Positions 53,292 to 61,987 of a DNA stretch of 64,000 nucleotides are shown here, in pieces (position 1 is the stretch's first letter; every line of letters starts with the position of its first letter). Under the pieces are notes generated by a model that did no database searches, was not told the DNA's origin, and saw only the letters and a list, made by a program, of their open reading frames with translations. Origin of the DNA: Rhizobiales bacterium PAR1 (GTDB lineage: Bacteria > Pseudomonadota > Alphaproteobacteria > Rhizobiales > Beijerinckiaceae). Made by a program: the position numbers and the translations under genes. Location of the stretch: the NCBI GenBank assembly GCA_002256205.1, contig NKIW01000003.1, forward strand, positions 248,001-312,000, read 5' to 3'.

Positions 53292-54431
53292 ATGGACCCG
53301 ATCGAAACCCGCCCCGTTCCGCAACTCACGACCGTGCCGACTGGCGATCCACGGGATCGTGGCGGCCCGGCCCAGCCGCTACTGATCGTCAACAACCTGC
53401 AAAAGCATTTCCCGATCCGGGGAGGGGTGCTCAACCGCGTCGTCGGCAAGGTGCGGGCCGTGGATGATGTCTCCTTCAACGTGATGAAGGGCGAAACCCT
53501 TGGTGTTGTTGGCGAATCCGGCTGCGGAAAATCAACCCTTGCCCGGCTCCTGATGCATCTCATCGACTATGATGCGGGCGAGGTGATCTTCGACGGTGAA
53601 GCCGTCGGCGCCATGCGCGGCATCTCGATGAAGGACTTCCGCAAAGCCATGCAGATGGTGTTTCAGGACAGTTTCTCTTCACTCAATCCGCGTCTGCCGA
53701 TCGAGGATTCTATTGCCTACGGACCGATTGTGCATGGCGTGGCCAAGGCCGAAGCCAAGGCGACGGCGCGCGAACTCCTCGCCAAGGTCGGGCTCCGGCC
53801 GGACCTTTTCGCCCAGCGCTACCCGCATGAACTCTCCGGCGGGCAGAAGCAGCGTGTGAACATCGCGCGCGCACTGGCCCTTCAACCGCGCCTGCTGATC
53901 CTCGATGAAGCGGTCTCGGCGCTTGATAAATCGGTCGAGGCGCAGGTGCTCAACCTGCTGCGGCACCTCAAACGGCACTTCAACCTGACCTACGTCTTCA
54001 TCAGCCATGATCTCGATGTTGTGCAATACATCTCCGACCGCGTGCTGGTGATGTATCTCGGCGAGGTCGTTGAAATCGGCCCGGTGGATGCGATTTATTC
54101 CGCGCCGAAACACCCCTATACCCGCGCATTGCTCGCTTCGCGCCTCTCGTTCGACCCGGAGGATCGCGTTGAGGAGCCGCCGTTGACCGGCGACCCCCCT
54201 AACCCGATTGCGCCGCCTTCCGGTTGCCGCTTCCGCACCCGCTGCCCGATGGCGGAGGGGATTTGCGCGGAGAAAGTACCCCCCCTTGGCAAATGGATCG
54301 ACCAATTGAGCCATCTCGCAGCCTGCCATGTCGAGGACCCCGGGTCTGGGCACACCATGGCCGGCAAAACCGCACTGTCCCGTCCATCCCCGGCGCCCAA
54401 ACATGCGCCAAAAGCCAAGCTGAGCGCGTGA
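53292..54431 (+). CDS. ABC transporter ATP-binding protein, OppF/DppF type
   Basis: A 379-residue ATPase energising the importer. Walker A is GESGCGKSTLARLL (about 80-93), signature LSGGQKQRVNIARAL, Walker B LLILDEAVSALDKSVEAQ and the H-loop ISHDLDVVQY. The C-terminal oligopeptide extension has CRFRTRCPMAEGICAEKVPPL with cysteines typical of the iron-sulfur-like motif in this family. The start at ATG 53292 has GGAGG five bases upstream; ATG 53280 would swallow it. A Pro/Ala/Lys tail is present. Confidence 0.93.
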   Translation: MDPIETRPVPQLTTVPTGDPRDRGGPAQPLLIVNNLQKHFPIRGGVLNRVVGKVRAVDDVSFNVMKGETLGVVGESGCGKSTLARLLMHLIDYDAGEVIFDGEAVGAMRGISMKDFRKAMQMVFQDSFSSLNPRLPIEDSIAYGPIVHGVAKAEAKATARELLAKVGLRPDLFAQRYPHELSGGQKQRVNIARALALQPRLLILDEAVSALDKSVEAQVLNLLRHLKRHFNLTYVFISHDLDVVQYISDRVLVMYLGEVVEIGPVDAIYSAPKHPYTRALLASRLSFDPEDRVEEPPLTGDPPNPIAPPSGCRFRTRCPMAEGICAEKVPPLGKWIDQLSHLAACHVEDPGSGHTMAGKTALSRPSPAPKHAPKAKLSA

Positions 54432-54441
54432 GGATCGGAAC

Positions 54442-55473
54442 ATGACCAAGATCTCTCCTGTCTCGACCCTTTCCGCTGCGCCTGTTAGCGCGCTTCAGCC
54501 GCTGGTAGAGGTTGAGAACCTCACCGTGAAGTTCGTCAGCCGCGAGGCCACGGTGAACGCCGTGAACGGCGTCTCCTTCGTCATCAATCCGGGCGAGGTG
54601 CTCTGCATCATCGGCGAATCCGGCTCGGGCAAATCCGTGACGATGCGCGCGTTGATGCGCCTTCTCCCCATGAACAAGACGCGGATCGGTGGGCATATGC
54701 GCGTCGGCGAACATGAGATCCTCAAGCTGACCGATCGCCAGCTTTCGACCATCCGTGGCTCGACGATCTCGATGATCTTTCAGGAGCCGATGACCGCGCT
54801 GGATCCGGTTTACACCATCGGTCACCAGATCGCCGAAACCGTGGTGCGGCATGAAGGCTGCTCCTATGCCGACGGCATGAAACGGGCGCTGGAACTTCTC
54901 GAATTTGTGAAGGTTCCTTCCGCCGAGCGACGCCTCAAGGCATTCCCGCATGAGCTTTCCGGCGGCCTGCGGCAGCGCGCGATGATCGCAATGGCGCTGT
55001 CCTGTCGGCCCTCGCTGCTGCTGGCGGACGAGCCAACCACGGCGCTTGATGCCACCGTGCAGATTCAGGTGCTGGTGCTGCTCCGCAAGCTTCAGGTCGA
55101 TATGGGCATGAGCATGATTTTTGTTACCCACGATCTCGGCGTAGCGGCGCAGATCGCGGATCGCGTCGCGGTGATGTATGCCGGGCGGATCATCGAAAGT
55201 GGCCCAGTGAAGGACGTGCTGATGAACCCGCAGCACCCCTATACCCGCGGTATGCTGGCCTCGTCGGTCCACAGTGCGACACGCGGCGAGGATATCGAGG
55301 CAATCCCCGGTTCACCCCCGGATATGCGCCGTCTCTCGTCTGGCTGCGCCTTCGCACCGCGTTGCGCCTACGCCGACGATGCTTGCCGCGCCGCCATTCC
55401 GCCCGAAACCGTGCCCGGCCCCGGCCGAACGGTCTGTTGCTTCAAGGCCGGCGCGACCGCGCTCGCCTCCTGA
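54442..55473 (+). CDS. ABC transporter ATP-binding protein, OppD/DppD type
   Basis: A 343-residue second ATPase. Walker A GESGSGKSVTMRALMRLLP (about 54-72), signature LSGGLRQRAMIAMAL (about 172-186), Walker B LLLADEPTTALDATVQIQ and H-loop VTHDLGVAAQ. The C-terminal segment GCAFAPRCAYADDACRAAIPPE is the oligo_HPY cysteine motif. It starts 10 bp after the first ATPase gene. Together with the two permeases and two possible binding proteins this makes a full five-part importer. Confidence 0.93.
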   Translation: MTKISPVSTLSAAPVSALQPLVEVENLTVKFVSREATVNAVNGVSFVINPGEVLCIIGESGSGKSVTMRALMRLLPMNKTRIGGHMRVGEHEILKLTDRQLSTIRGSTISMIFQEPMTALDPVYTIGHQIAETVVRHEGCSYADGMKRALELLEFVKVPSAERRLKAFPHELSGGLRQRAMIAMALSCRPSLLLADEPTTALDATVQIQVLVLLRKLQVDMGMSMIFVTHDLGVAAQIADRVAVMYAGRIIESGPVKDVLMNPQHPYTRGMLASSVHSATRGEDIEAIPGSPPDMRRLSSGCAFAPRCAYADDACRAAIPPETVPGPGRTVCCFKAGATALAS

Positions 55474-55496
55474 CACCTGATTTGCGGAGAAACCCC

Positions 55497-56207
55497 ATGC
55501 ATAAGATCACCATTCCCCAGCGTGTCATCGACAGTGTCATCGCCCGGCGCGGCAAGGAGCATGTCTATGCCGATCTCGATCCGGCGAAGACCGCGCTGAT
55601 CGTTGTTGACCTCCAGAACGGCTTCATGGTCGAGGGCATCGCCCATGCGCTTTGCGAGACGGCGGTGGAGATCGTCCCCAACGTCAACCGCATCGCCGGC
55701 GCCGTGCGCCGCACCGGCGGCAAGGTGTTCTGGATCCGTAACACGCACGACGCTGAATGCCTGACCTCGTGGTCGCATTTCCACGAGGATCTGACCCGGC
55801 CGGAGCGCCGCGCCAAGCGCGTGGAATCGATGTCCGAGGGTAAGCTCGGTCATCAGCTTCACCCGGATCTGGTGGTGATGCCGGAGGATGAAACCGTGCT
55901 CAAGAAGCGCTTTTCGGCCTTCATTCAGGGCTCATCCGACCTTGAACAGCGCCTTCGTGCGCAAGGTTTCGATACCATCATCATCACCGGCACGGTGACC
56001 AACGTCTGCTGCGAATCCACCGCGCGTGACGGCATGATGCTGAATTTCCGCACCATCATGGTAACGGATGGCAATGCGGCGGCCAACGATGAGGAACACA
56101 ACGCCTCGCTCATTGCCTTCTATCTGACCTTCGGCGACATCATGGATACCGACATGCTGGTCGCGTGCCTCGAGCACAACGCCGCGCAAAAAATCGCCGC
56201 CGAATAG
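55497..56207 (+). CDS. isochorismatase-family cysteine hydrolase 1
   Basis: A 236-residue cysteine hydrolase of the isochorismatase superfamily, which includes N-carbamoyl and ureide amidohydrolases. The catalytic triad is visible: Asp in LIVVDLQNGFM (about 37-47), Lys in VLKKRFSAF (about 133-141) and Cys in VTNVCCESTARDGMM (about 170-184). It begins with MHKITIP, like its paralog at 60147-60854. It lies after the ATPase gene and 14 bp before the asparaginase-family gene, so it likely hydrolyses an imported or partly processed amide. Confidence 0.9.
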   Translation: MHKITIPQRVIDSVIARRGKEHVYADLDPAKTALIVVDLQNGFMVEGIAHALCETAVEIVPNVNRIAGAVRRTGGKVFWIRNTHDAECLTSWSHFHEDLTRPERRAKRVESMSEGKLGHQLHPDLVVMPEDETVLKKRFSAFIQGSSDLEQRLRAQGFDTIIITGTVTNVCCESTARDGMMLNFRTIMVTDGNAAANDEEHNASLIAFYLTFGDIMDTDMLVACLEHNAAQKIAAE

Positions 56208-56221
56208 CGCTCGGAGATTCC

Positions 56222-57223
56222 ATGTTCGTTAAACCTAAGGTCGCCGTCATCGGGACCGGCGGCACGATCTGTTCGATCGGCACCGGTCCCTTCGATATTC
56301 TCGATTACGGAGCAAACGAGAAAATGCTCCACGCGGATGCGCTCGTGGCGTTGTTCCCCGAGGTGCAGGAAATCGCCGAGGTGATCCCGGTGCCTTTCAA
56401 GGCGGTGCCGAGCCCCGATATCTTCTTTCCCGAGTGGAAGGAGCTGGTGCTGATCTGCGATCGGCTCGTCGCGGAGTACAAGGATCTCGCAGGCATCGTG
56501 ATCCTGCATGGTACTGCCTCGCTGGAGGAAACGGCGTATTTCCTCTCGCTGACGGTCAAGGTGGATATTCCGGTGGTTGTCGTGGGCTCGCAACGACCGG
56601 CCTCCGCGCTCTCATCCGATGCCGGCATGAACCTCGCGAATGCGATCCGTACGGCGGCTTCACCTGAGGCGTACGGCATGGGTGTGCTCGCGCTTCTCAA
56701 CGATGAAATCCATGCGGCGCGCGAGGTCACCAAGACCTCGACCTTCCGCCTCCAGACCTTTCGCTCGCCGGATTTCGGCGTGCTCGGTCATGCCGATGGC
56801 GATAAAATCGTGTTCTACCGCAAGCCGATCCGCAAAGTGGGGCCTGAGACCGAGTTCGATATCCGCACGCTGGAGGCTCTGCCGCGCGTGGATATTGTGT
56901 ACGCCTATACGGGGGCAGATGGGACCGCGCCGCGCGCTTTTATGGCCGCAGGCGCGAAGGGGTTGATCTCGGCAGGTTTCGCGCCGGGCTTTGCGGGGAA
57001 GGGCGATTTCGAGGTGCTGAAAAAGGCAGTTCAGGCCGGCATCGTGGTGATGCAATCGACGCGCGCCGGCTCTGGCCGCACCTTCAAGGGCAAGCGGTTG
57101 CGCGAAGCCGGCTTCCTGATTGCGGACAATCTCAACCCGCAGAAGGCGCGATTATTACTCGCGCTGGCGTTGACGGTGACAACGAAACCGGAAGAGATTG
57201 AGCGTATTTTCCTCACCTACTGA
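56222..57223 (+). CDS. asparaginase-family amidohydrolase with altered substrate motif
   Basis: A 333-residue protein of the L-asparaginase I/II superfamily. The nucleophile loop GTGGTICS has Thr15 and Thr12, the general-base region is VILHGTASLEET (93-104) and Lys171 is in REVTKTST. In true asparaginases the motif reads H-G-T-D-T; here Asp is replaced by Ala99 and Thr by Ser100. The lost Asp normally contacts the alpha-amino group of the substrate, so this enzyme probably hydrolyses a side-chain amide lacking that group (inference). No signal peptide; cytoplasmic. Confidence 0.88.
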   Translation: MFVKPKVAVIGTGGTICSIGTGPFDILDYGANEKMLHADALVALFPEVQEIAEVIPVPFKAVPSPDIFFPEWKELVLICDRLVAEYKDLAGIVILHGTASLEETAYFLSLTVKVDIPVVVVGSQRPASALSSDAGMNLANAIRTAASPEAYGMGVLALLNDEIHAAREVTKTSTFRLQTFRSPDFGVLGHADGDKIVFYRKPIRKVGPETEFDIRTLEALPRVDIVYAYTGADGTAPRAFMAAGAKGLISAGFAPGFAGKGDFEVLKKAVQAGIVVMQSTRAGSGRTFKGKRLREAGFLIADNLNPQKARLLLALALTVTTKPEEIERIFLTY

Positions 57224-57245
57224 CCCCGAAAAGGATGCCCGCCTG

Positions 57246-58169
57246 ATGGCTCTTGCCGCCGAACCGCAGCTGATCGGAACGCATGATCCGCGCAAGGGCA
57301 TCTTGTTCATGGTGGGCGGGCTTGCACTTTTCTCCATCCTCAATGGGGCAGTCAAAGCGCAGGCTGGCCTTTTTCCACTCAACCAGATCATCTTTTTCAG
57401 GAATGGCTTTGGCCTGCTGGCCCTGCTGTTACTTGTCAGGATGATGGGCGGGACTGCGCTCCTTGCCACTAAGCGCCCGCTAGCGCAGCTCTGGCAATCG
57501 ACGACCTTCACAGCAATCCTGCTTCTGATGTTCTTCGCCTATCGGCACATGCCGCTGGCGGATGCTACAGCGATCTCCTTCTTCCAGCCGCTGATTGCGA
57601 CTGTTCTGGGCGCCTTCATCCTAAGGGAGCGGCCCAGCCTGGCGAGTTGGGTCGCGGTCTTCATCGGACTTGGCGGCGTGATGCTGATGGTGCAGCCTTC
57701 CGGGCAAGGCATGGGTGAAATGAGCCGGCTCGGCGCGATGGCAGCGCTTGCTGCAACGCTGCTCTCCGCGCTCTCGTTGATCCAGCAGCGGTCTCTTTCG
57801 CGAACGGACGAAACGCTGACCATCGTTTTCTACACGATGCTCTATTCCACGCTGACGATGACGCCGACCCTCTTCTGGTCGTGGACCCAACCTACGTTTC
57901 CGCAGCTCGCCGGGCTCGTCGCGATGGGGCTCGCCTCGGGCTTTTGCCAATATCTGACAACGCGCGCGCTCTATTTCGCGCCGGTCGCGACCATCGCGCC
58001 AATCAATTACACCAAAATGATCTGGGCCGTGCTGATCGGCTATGTCTGGTTCGGTGATGTTCCGACGATTTGGGTGCTCGCGGGCTCGGGAATTGTTATT
58101 CTTGCCGCGTTGATCGTGATGCGGAAGCCGGCGGTAGCGCCTGCCGTGCCCCTCGGAGATGCTCCCTGA
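57246..58169 (+). CDS. EamA/DMT-family transporter in the importer unit
   Basis: A 307-residue protein with ten predicted helices in two EamA repeats; LATKRPLAQLWQS and MPLADATAISFFQPLIATVLG mark repeat 1, and LARPSLASW-type RERPSLASWVAVFIGLGGV the boundary. ATG 57246 is preceded by AAGGA. Its TGA overlaps the ATG of the AbrB-family gene (TGATG). It is one of three EamA genes inside the amidase block, each in a different unit. Confidence 0.87.
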   Translation: MALAAEPQLIGTHDPRKGILFMVGGLALFSILNGAVKAQAGLFPLNQIIFFRNGFGLLALLLLVRMMGGTALLATKRPLAQLWQSTTFTAILLLMFFAYRHMPLADATAISFFQPLIATVLGAFILRERPSLASWVAVFIGLGGVMLMVQPSGQGMGEMSRLGAMAALAATLLSALSLIQQRSLSRTDETLTIVFYTMLYSTLTMTPTLFWSWTQPTFPQLAGLVAMGLASGFCQYLTTRALYFAPVATIAPINYTKMIWAVLIGYVWFGDVPTIWVLAGSGIVILAALIVMRKPAVAPAVPLGDAP

Positions 58170-59281
58170 TGCGCGCCCTCTGGCACCAGACCCGAAACGG
58201 CATTGCGGCGCTCAAGCCGGGGAGCTTCCCTTGGGGACGTTTTGCGCTCGCGATGCTGATCGGCATCGCGGGAGGCTGGGGTTTTGCCTCGCTGCGCTTG
58301 CCACTGCCTTGGATGCTCGGGCCGATGAGCGCTTGTACGCTCGCTGCGGTTCTCGGTTTGCCCGTCGCAGCACCACCCGTCATCCGTCCGCCGATGACAC
58401 TGGTGATCGGCGTCCTGCTCGGCACCGCTTTCAAGCCGGATTTCTTTCACCAGTTTCCGCAATGGCTGCCGGCGTTGGCGGGTCTGGTGGTCTTCATGGC
58501 CGTCAGCGCGCTCGCCTGTGTCACCTTTTTTCGCCGCGTTGGCGGGTTTGACCGCACCACGGCGTATTTCGCCGGCATGCCCGGCGGGCTAGTCGAGATG
58601 GTGACTGTCGGCGAGGAGCGGGGTGGCGACGGGCGCATGATCGCACTGGTGCATTCTGCGCGCATCTTGCTCGTCGTGATGACGCTGCCCTTCGCTATTC
58701 AGATGATGGCGGGAATCCAGCTTGGCGGGCGTCGTCCGGCCGGGATTTCCATCGTTGATACGCCGCTTGTATCCGATCTCTGGTTGGTGGGATGCGGGAT
58801 TGTCGGCCTCTTTGTCGGCCAACTTTTGCGGATGCCAGCAAAATTCCTGCTGGGTCCGATGCTGGTGACGGCAGTGGTGCATATCGCCGGGCTGGCGACG
58901 TTTTCGCCACCCTCCGAGGTCATTATCATGGCGCAACTTGTCCTCGGTGTGACCATAGGCTGCCGGTTTGTCGGTACGCCGCCGCGCGAAATCGGCCGTA
59001 TTCTCGGCCTTTCGGTGGGATCAACGATCATTCTGCTGTTCTTCACCGTGATCTTTGCGCTGCTGATCAGCCGGATGACTGACTTCGGCGTCGTGCCGCT
59101 GATGCTGGCCTATGCCGCAGGCGGGCTTGCCGAGATGAGCCTGATCGCGCTCGCCCTTCATGTCGAGGTAGCCTTCGTAGCAGCGCACCATATTGTACGC
59201 ATTTTTCTCGTGATGGTTGGTGCTGGGCCGTTATTTGGCGTCTTTCTTGGCGATGATACGGGCGCTGAAGCGTCGGATTAA
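58169..59281 (+). CDS. AbrB-family (ammonia monooxygenase-like) membrane protein
   Basis: A 370-residue integral membrane protein of the family historically labelled AbrB or putative ammonia monooxygenase (PF05145 type). It has two repeats, each with a GPM motif: LPLPWMLGPMSACTLAAVLG (about 45-64) and PAKFLLGPMLVTAVVHIAG (about 225-243), and about ten helices, plus GMPGGLVEMVTVGEERGGD and AYAAGGLAEMSLIALAL. The function is likely transport, not oxidation. It is translationally coupled to the EamA gene upstream and followed by the regulator. Confidence 0.85.
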   Translation: MRALWHQTRNGIAALKPGSFPWGRFALAMLIGIAGGWGFASLRLPLPWMLGPMSACTLAAVLGLPVAAPPVIRPPMTLVIGVLLGTAFKPDFFHQFPQWLPALAGLVVFMAVSALACVTFFRRVGGFDRTTAYFAGMPGGLVEMVTVGEERGGDGRMIALVHSARILLVVMTLPFAIQMMAGIQLGGRRPAGISIVDTPLVSDLWLVGCGIVGLFVGQLLRMPAKFLLGPMLVTAVVHIAGLATFSPPSEVIIMAQLVLGVTIGCRFVGTPPREIGRILGLSVGSTIILLFFTVIFALLISRMTDFGVVPLMLAYAAGGLAEMSLIALALHVEVAFVAAHHIVRIFLVMVGAGPLFGVFLGDDTGAEASD

Positions 59282-59365
59282 GCCCTGCAACGCCGGATAT
59301 GTACCAGGTTGGCGCTGTTTTCGGCTTTGAAACGAAAGCAATCCATTTTTTCCCACCAACGAAGG

Positions 59366-59377
59366 ATTGCATCCAAC
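59366..59377. promoter_or_regulatory. ATTG-N4-CAA(C) palindrome, site 5
   Basis: ATTGCATCCAAC shares the ATTGCATCCAA core of site 1 with one changed end base. It lies 52 bp upstream of the GntR start, fitting autoregulation. Confidence 0.6.
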
Positions 59378-59429
59378 CTACGACGCAGATAGGAACAGGC
59401 AAGCAAGAAGACCAGAGAGGGGAAACACC

Positions 59430-60134
59430 TTGGCGACCAGAGGATTGACCGTCACGCGCGCCGTGCGCGAAGCTATTCTCAATGGCGATTATCCGGGTGG
59501 CGGGCGGATGAATGAGGTCGAGTTGGCGACAACGCTCGGCGTTTCGCGAACACCGATCCGTGCCGCACTCTCGACACTCGCGGCGGAGGGGCTGCTCTCC
59601 TACACGCCGAACAGCGGTTACGTCGTCAAGAGTTATACCTCGCAGGATATCTCCGGGATCTATGACGTGCGTTCGACGCTGGAAGGGCTTGGCACCCGGC
59701 TTGCCGCCGAGCGTGGTCTTTCGGATGCCGCCCGCGGCCAACTCCACAAGATTGTACAGGACGGCGCGGAGCTTGTTGCCGGTGGCGTGTGGAATGATGC
59801 GGTTGCCGAGGCCTGGGAGCAGGTCAACAACAGTTTTCATCGTGTGATGATGGAAGCAGCGGCAAACCCGCATCTGCTGTTCCTGATGCAGAAATCGCGC
59901 GAAATCCCGCTTCTGAACCAGCTCAAGTTCCGCTGGCATGATTTTGATGTCATGGCGCGTTCGCAGGAAGATCACGCGACGATTTTCGAGGCCGTGACCC
60001 TGCGGCAGGTGCATCGCGCCGAAGCGCTGGCCTGCGAACACGTGTTCAAGTCAGGCGCGCGTATCGTCGAGCATTGGCGCAAGACCGAGGTGGCAAAGCG
60101 CCCCTCAGGTGCGCGCTCGAAAGTGGCGGCCTGA
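59430..60134 (+). CDS. GntR-family (FCD subfamily) transcriptional regulator
   Basis: A 234-residue regulator with an N-terminal winged helix (ATRGLTVTRAVREAIL, then MNEVELATTLGVSRTPIRAAL and GLLSYTPNSGYVVKSYT, about 1-70) and an all-helical FCD effector domain (about 80-215) with YDVRSTLEGLGTRLAAERG and NNSFHRVMMEAAANPHL, the metal/ligand-binding region. TTG 59430 has AGAGGGG seven bases upstream; no suitable ATG exists. I infer that it controls the whole amidase block, since a palindrome of the GntR type recurs before its units and before its own gene. Confidence 0.88.
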   Translation: MATRGLTVTRAVREAILNGDYPGGGRMNEVELATTLGVSRTPIRAALSTLAAEGLLSYTPNSGYVVKSYTSQDISGIYDVRSTLEGLGTRLAAERGLSDAARGQLHKIVQDGAELVAGGVWNDAVAEAWEQVNNSFHRVMMEAAANPHLLFLMQKSREIPLLNQLKFRWHDFDVMARSQEDHATIFEAVTLRQVHRAEALACEHVFKSGARIVEHWRKTEVAKRPSGARSKVAA

Positions 60135-60146
60135 GGGGTGGGCCGG

Positions 60147-60854
60147 CTATTCCGCTGCCATAGGCATGGCGCTGCCGGCTGCGATCGTGTCGATAACCTC
60201 TTCGGTGGATTGCACATCGGCAAACAGCGCGAGCATGTTACCAAGCGTGCCGTTATGCTCTTCGTCGGTGCGGCAGGCATTCCCGTCCGAAACAAAAACC
60301 ACCTTGTAATTCATCATCATCGCGTCGCGTGCCGTGGATTCACAACACACGTTTGTGGCCGTCCCGGTGATGATCAGGGTATCGATGCCCGCCTTCTTGA
60401 GCAGGGCATCAAGGTCCGATGAGCCGGGCACAAAGGCGCCGAAACGTTGCTTTTCAACCTTCCAGTCCTCCGGCTTGACTATGAGTTCCGGGTAGATCGC
60501 ATGGCCGAATGAGCCGCGTTCGAAGGCAGCGATCATGCGTTCCTTGATGGCCCCATGCAGGAAGTTGTCGAACCAGGTCGTCCATTCGGCCTTGGTTTCC
60601 TCGGTGACCGTGTTCTGGATGTAGACCACCTGACCACCCGCAGCGCGCAGGGCCTCGCCGATCTTGTTGACGTTGGGGACGATCTCCCGCGCATTGCCGA
60701 TCTCAGCTGGCTGCCCAGGCGCCATGAAGCCATTCTGAAGATCGACAACGACCAGGGCTGTCTTTGATGGCACGACGCTCTCGAACAGGCGAACCTTGCC
60801 GCGCCGCTCAATGACACGGGCGAGAACGAAATCGGGAATCGCAATCTTGTGCAT
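60147..60854 (-). CDS. isochorismatase-family cysteine hydrolase 2
   Basis: A 235-residue paralog of the 55497 protein, beginning MHKIAIPDFVLARVIERRGK. Triad: Asp in LVVVDLQNGFM (about 38-48), Lys in VEKQRFGAFVPG (about 128) and Cys in TATNVCCESTARDAMM (about 165-180). The segment between the first and second blocks differs most from its paralog, so substrate preference may differ. ATG 60854 has AGGAG upstream. It is transcribed toward the GntR gene, divergent from the EamA gene. Confidence 0.9.
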   Translation of the reverse strand: MHKIAIPDFVLARVIERRGKVRLFESVVPSKTALVVVDLQNGFMAPGQPAEIGNAREIVPNVNKIGEALRAAGGQVVYIQNTVTEETKAEWTTWFDNFLHGAIKERMIAAFERGSFGHAIYPELIVKPEDWKVEKQRFGAFVPGSSDLDALLKKAGIDTLIITGTATNVCCESTARDAMMMNYKVVFVSDGNACRTDEEHNGTLGNMLALFADVQSTEEVIDTIAAGSAMPMAAE

Positions 60855-60910
60855 ATCGGGCTCCTGTTGGTGGAATACCGGCATGAGCCCGACATTGGGC
60901 GATATGCCAT

Positions 60911-60924
60911 GGATGTATCCAATT
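60911..60924. promoter_or_regulatory. degenerate palindrome, site 6
   Basis: GGATGTATCCAATT matches ten of fourteen positions of site 1, with an intact CCAATT arm. It lies 57 bp upstream of hydrolase 2 and 99 bp upstream of the EamA gene. Confidence 0.45.
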
Positions 60925-61023
60925 CAGGCATCTCAGCAATCTGCGCGCCAAGCCTTTGCCGATCCAAGAGCGCCTATTGCGCTTCGGCCTGATCCTTGCG
61001 TCATTCGGGGGAAAGGAGCGTCC

Positions 61024-61896
61024 ATGGATACGCATACAATCCGAAAAGGCATTCTCTGGATGCTGGCCAGCGCAGCCTTTCTGGCGCTCGGCAATTCCAT
61101 CGTGCGGACAATTGCCCGCGAACTGCATCCTTTTCAAATCAGTTTTCTCACAAATGGGCTGGTTCTGGTGATCGTTTGGCCATCGCTCGCGACAAGAAGT
61201 AAGCAGGATGGGCGTGCAGAGCGGATAAAATTGTACGCAATAACGGCGATGATTGGCGGCGTGACCAATCTGACGTGGTTTTATGCCCTGGCGCATGTCC
61301 CTTTGGCCGAGGCGACCGCGATTACCTTTGCCGCGCCTATTCTTGTGACGGCTCTGGCGGGTCTGGTCCTCGGTGAAGTTGTTTCGCTCCATCGCTGGAT
61401 TTCAGTTGTCGCCGGTTTTTTCGGCGTTATGATTATCGTTAGGCCCGGATTTGCTCAAATTGACGCCGGTATTGTCACAGTGCTGATCTCCACAGTTGGC
61501 ATGGCCTCAACCTATCTCCTGTCGAAGCGGATCATGCGGGTCGATACCGCAAGACGCGCAGCCGCGATGATGACTGCGATCCCGGTGGTCACGGGAAGCG
61601 TCCCGGCACTCCTTGTCTGGAAAGGCCCATCTCTGGATACAATGATGTGGGTCTTGTTCATGGCAGTTGCCATGTACTGCGGGCGCCTTGCCATGCTGCA
61701 TGCGCTCAAGTCTGCTCCGGCGACGACCGTCATGCCGTTTGATTTTGCCCGATTGCCCTTTGTTGCGGCCATTGCCTTCGTCGCCTACGACGAAAAGCCT
61801 GATCTTTATGCTCTGGCAGGCGCGCTTATCATTCTCGGCGCAACCTTGTCCATCTACCGACAGGAGCAGGGTAGCAGTCGCAGAGATGTGGCATGA
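61024..61896 (+). CDS. EamA/DMT-family transporter upstream of amidase 6
   Basis: A 290-residue protein of ten helices in two EamA repeats; FFGVMIIVRPGFAQIDAG (about 140-157) marks the boundary, and YALAHVPLAEATAITFAAPILVTALAG is the repeat 1 core. The start ATG 61024 has AAAGGAG upstream. It diverges from hydrolase 2 and precedes the small subunit 6 gene by 91 bp that contain a separate operator-like site. Substrate unknown. Confidence 0.87.
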   Translation: MDTHTIRKGILWMLASAAFLALGNSIVRTIARELHPFQISFLTNGLVLVIVWPSLATRSKQDGRAERIKLYAITAMIGGVTNLTWFYALAHVPLAEATAITFAAPILVTALAGLVLGEVVSLHRWISVVAGFFGVMIIVRPGFAQIDAGIVTVLISTVGMASTYLLSKRIMRVDTARRAAAMMTAIPVVTGSVPALLVWKGPSLDTMMWVLFMAVAMYCGRLAMLHALKSAPATTVMPFDFARLPFVAAIAFVAYDEKPDLYALAGALIILGATLSIYRQEQGSSRRDVA

Positions 61897-61902
61897 GGGT
61901 TG

Positions 61903-61916
61903 CTTTGTATTCAATT
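61903..61916. promoter_or_regulatory. ATTG-N4-CAAT-like palindrome, site 7
   Basis: CTTTGTATTCAATT keeps the TTG-N4-CAATT frame, 71 bp upstream of the small subunit 6 start, suggesting an own promoter for the last amidase unit. Confidence 0.5.
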
Positions 61917-61987
61917 GGCGCGTAGGAGGCGGATTGCCTTCGCAACCGGACAGTTGGCGCCAGTGTCCTTCAAGGAGTTCGCCGGTC

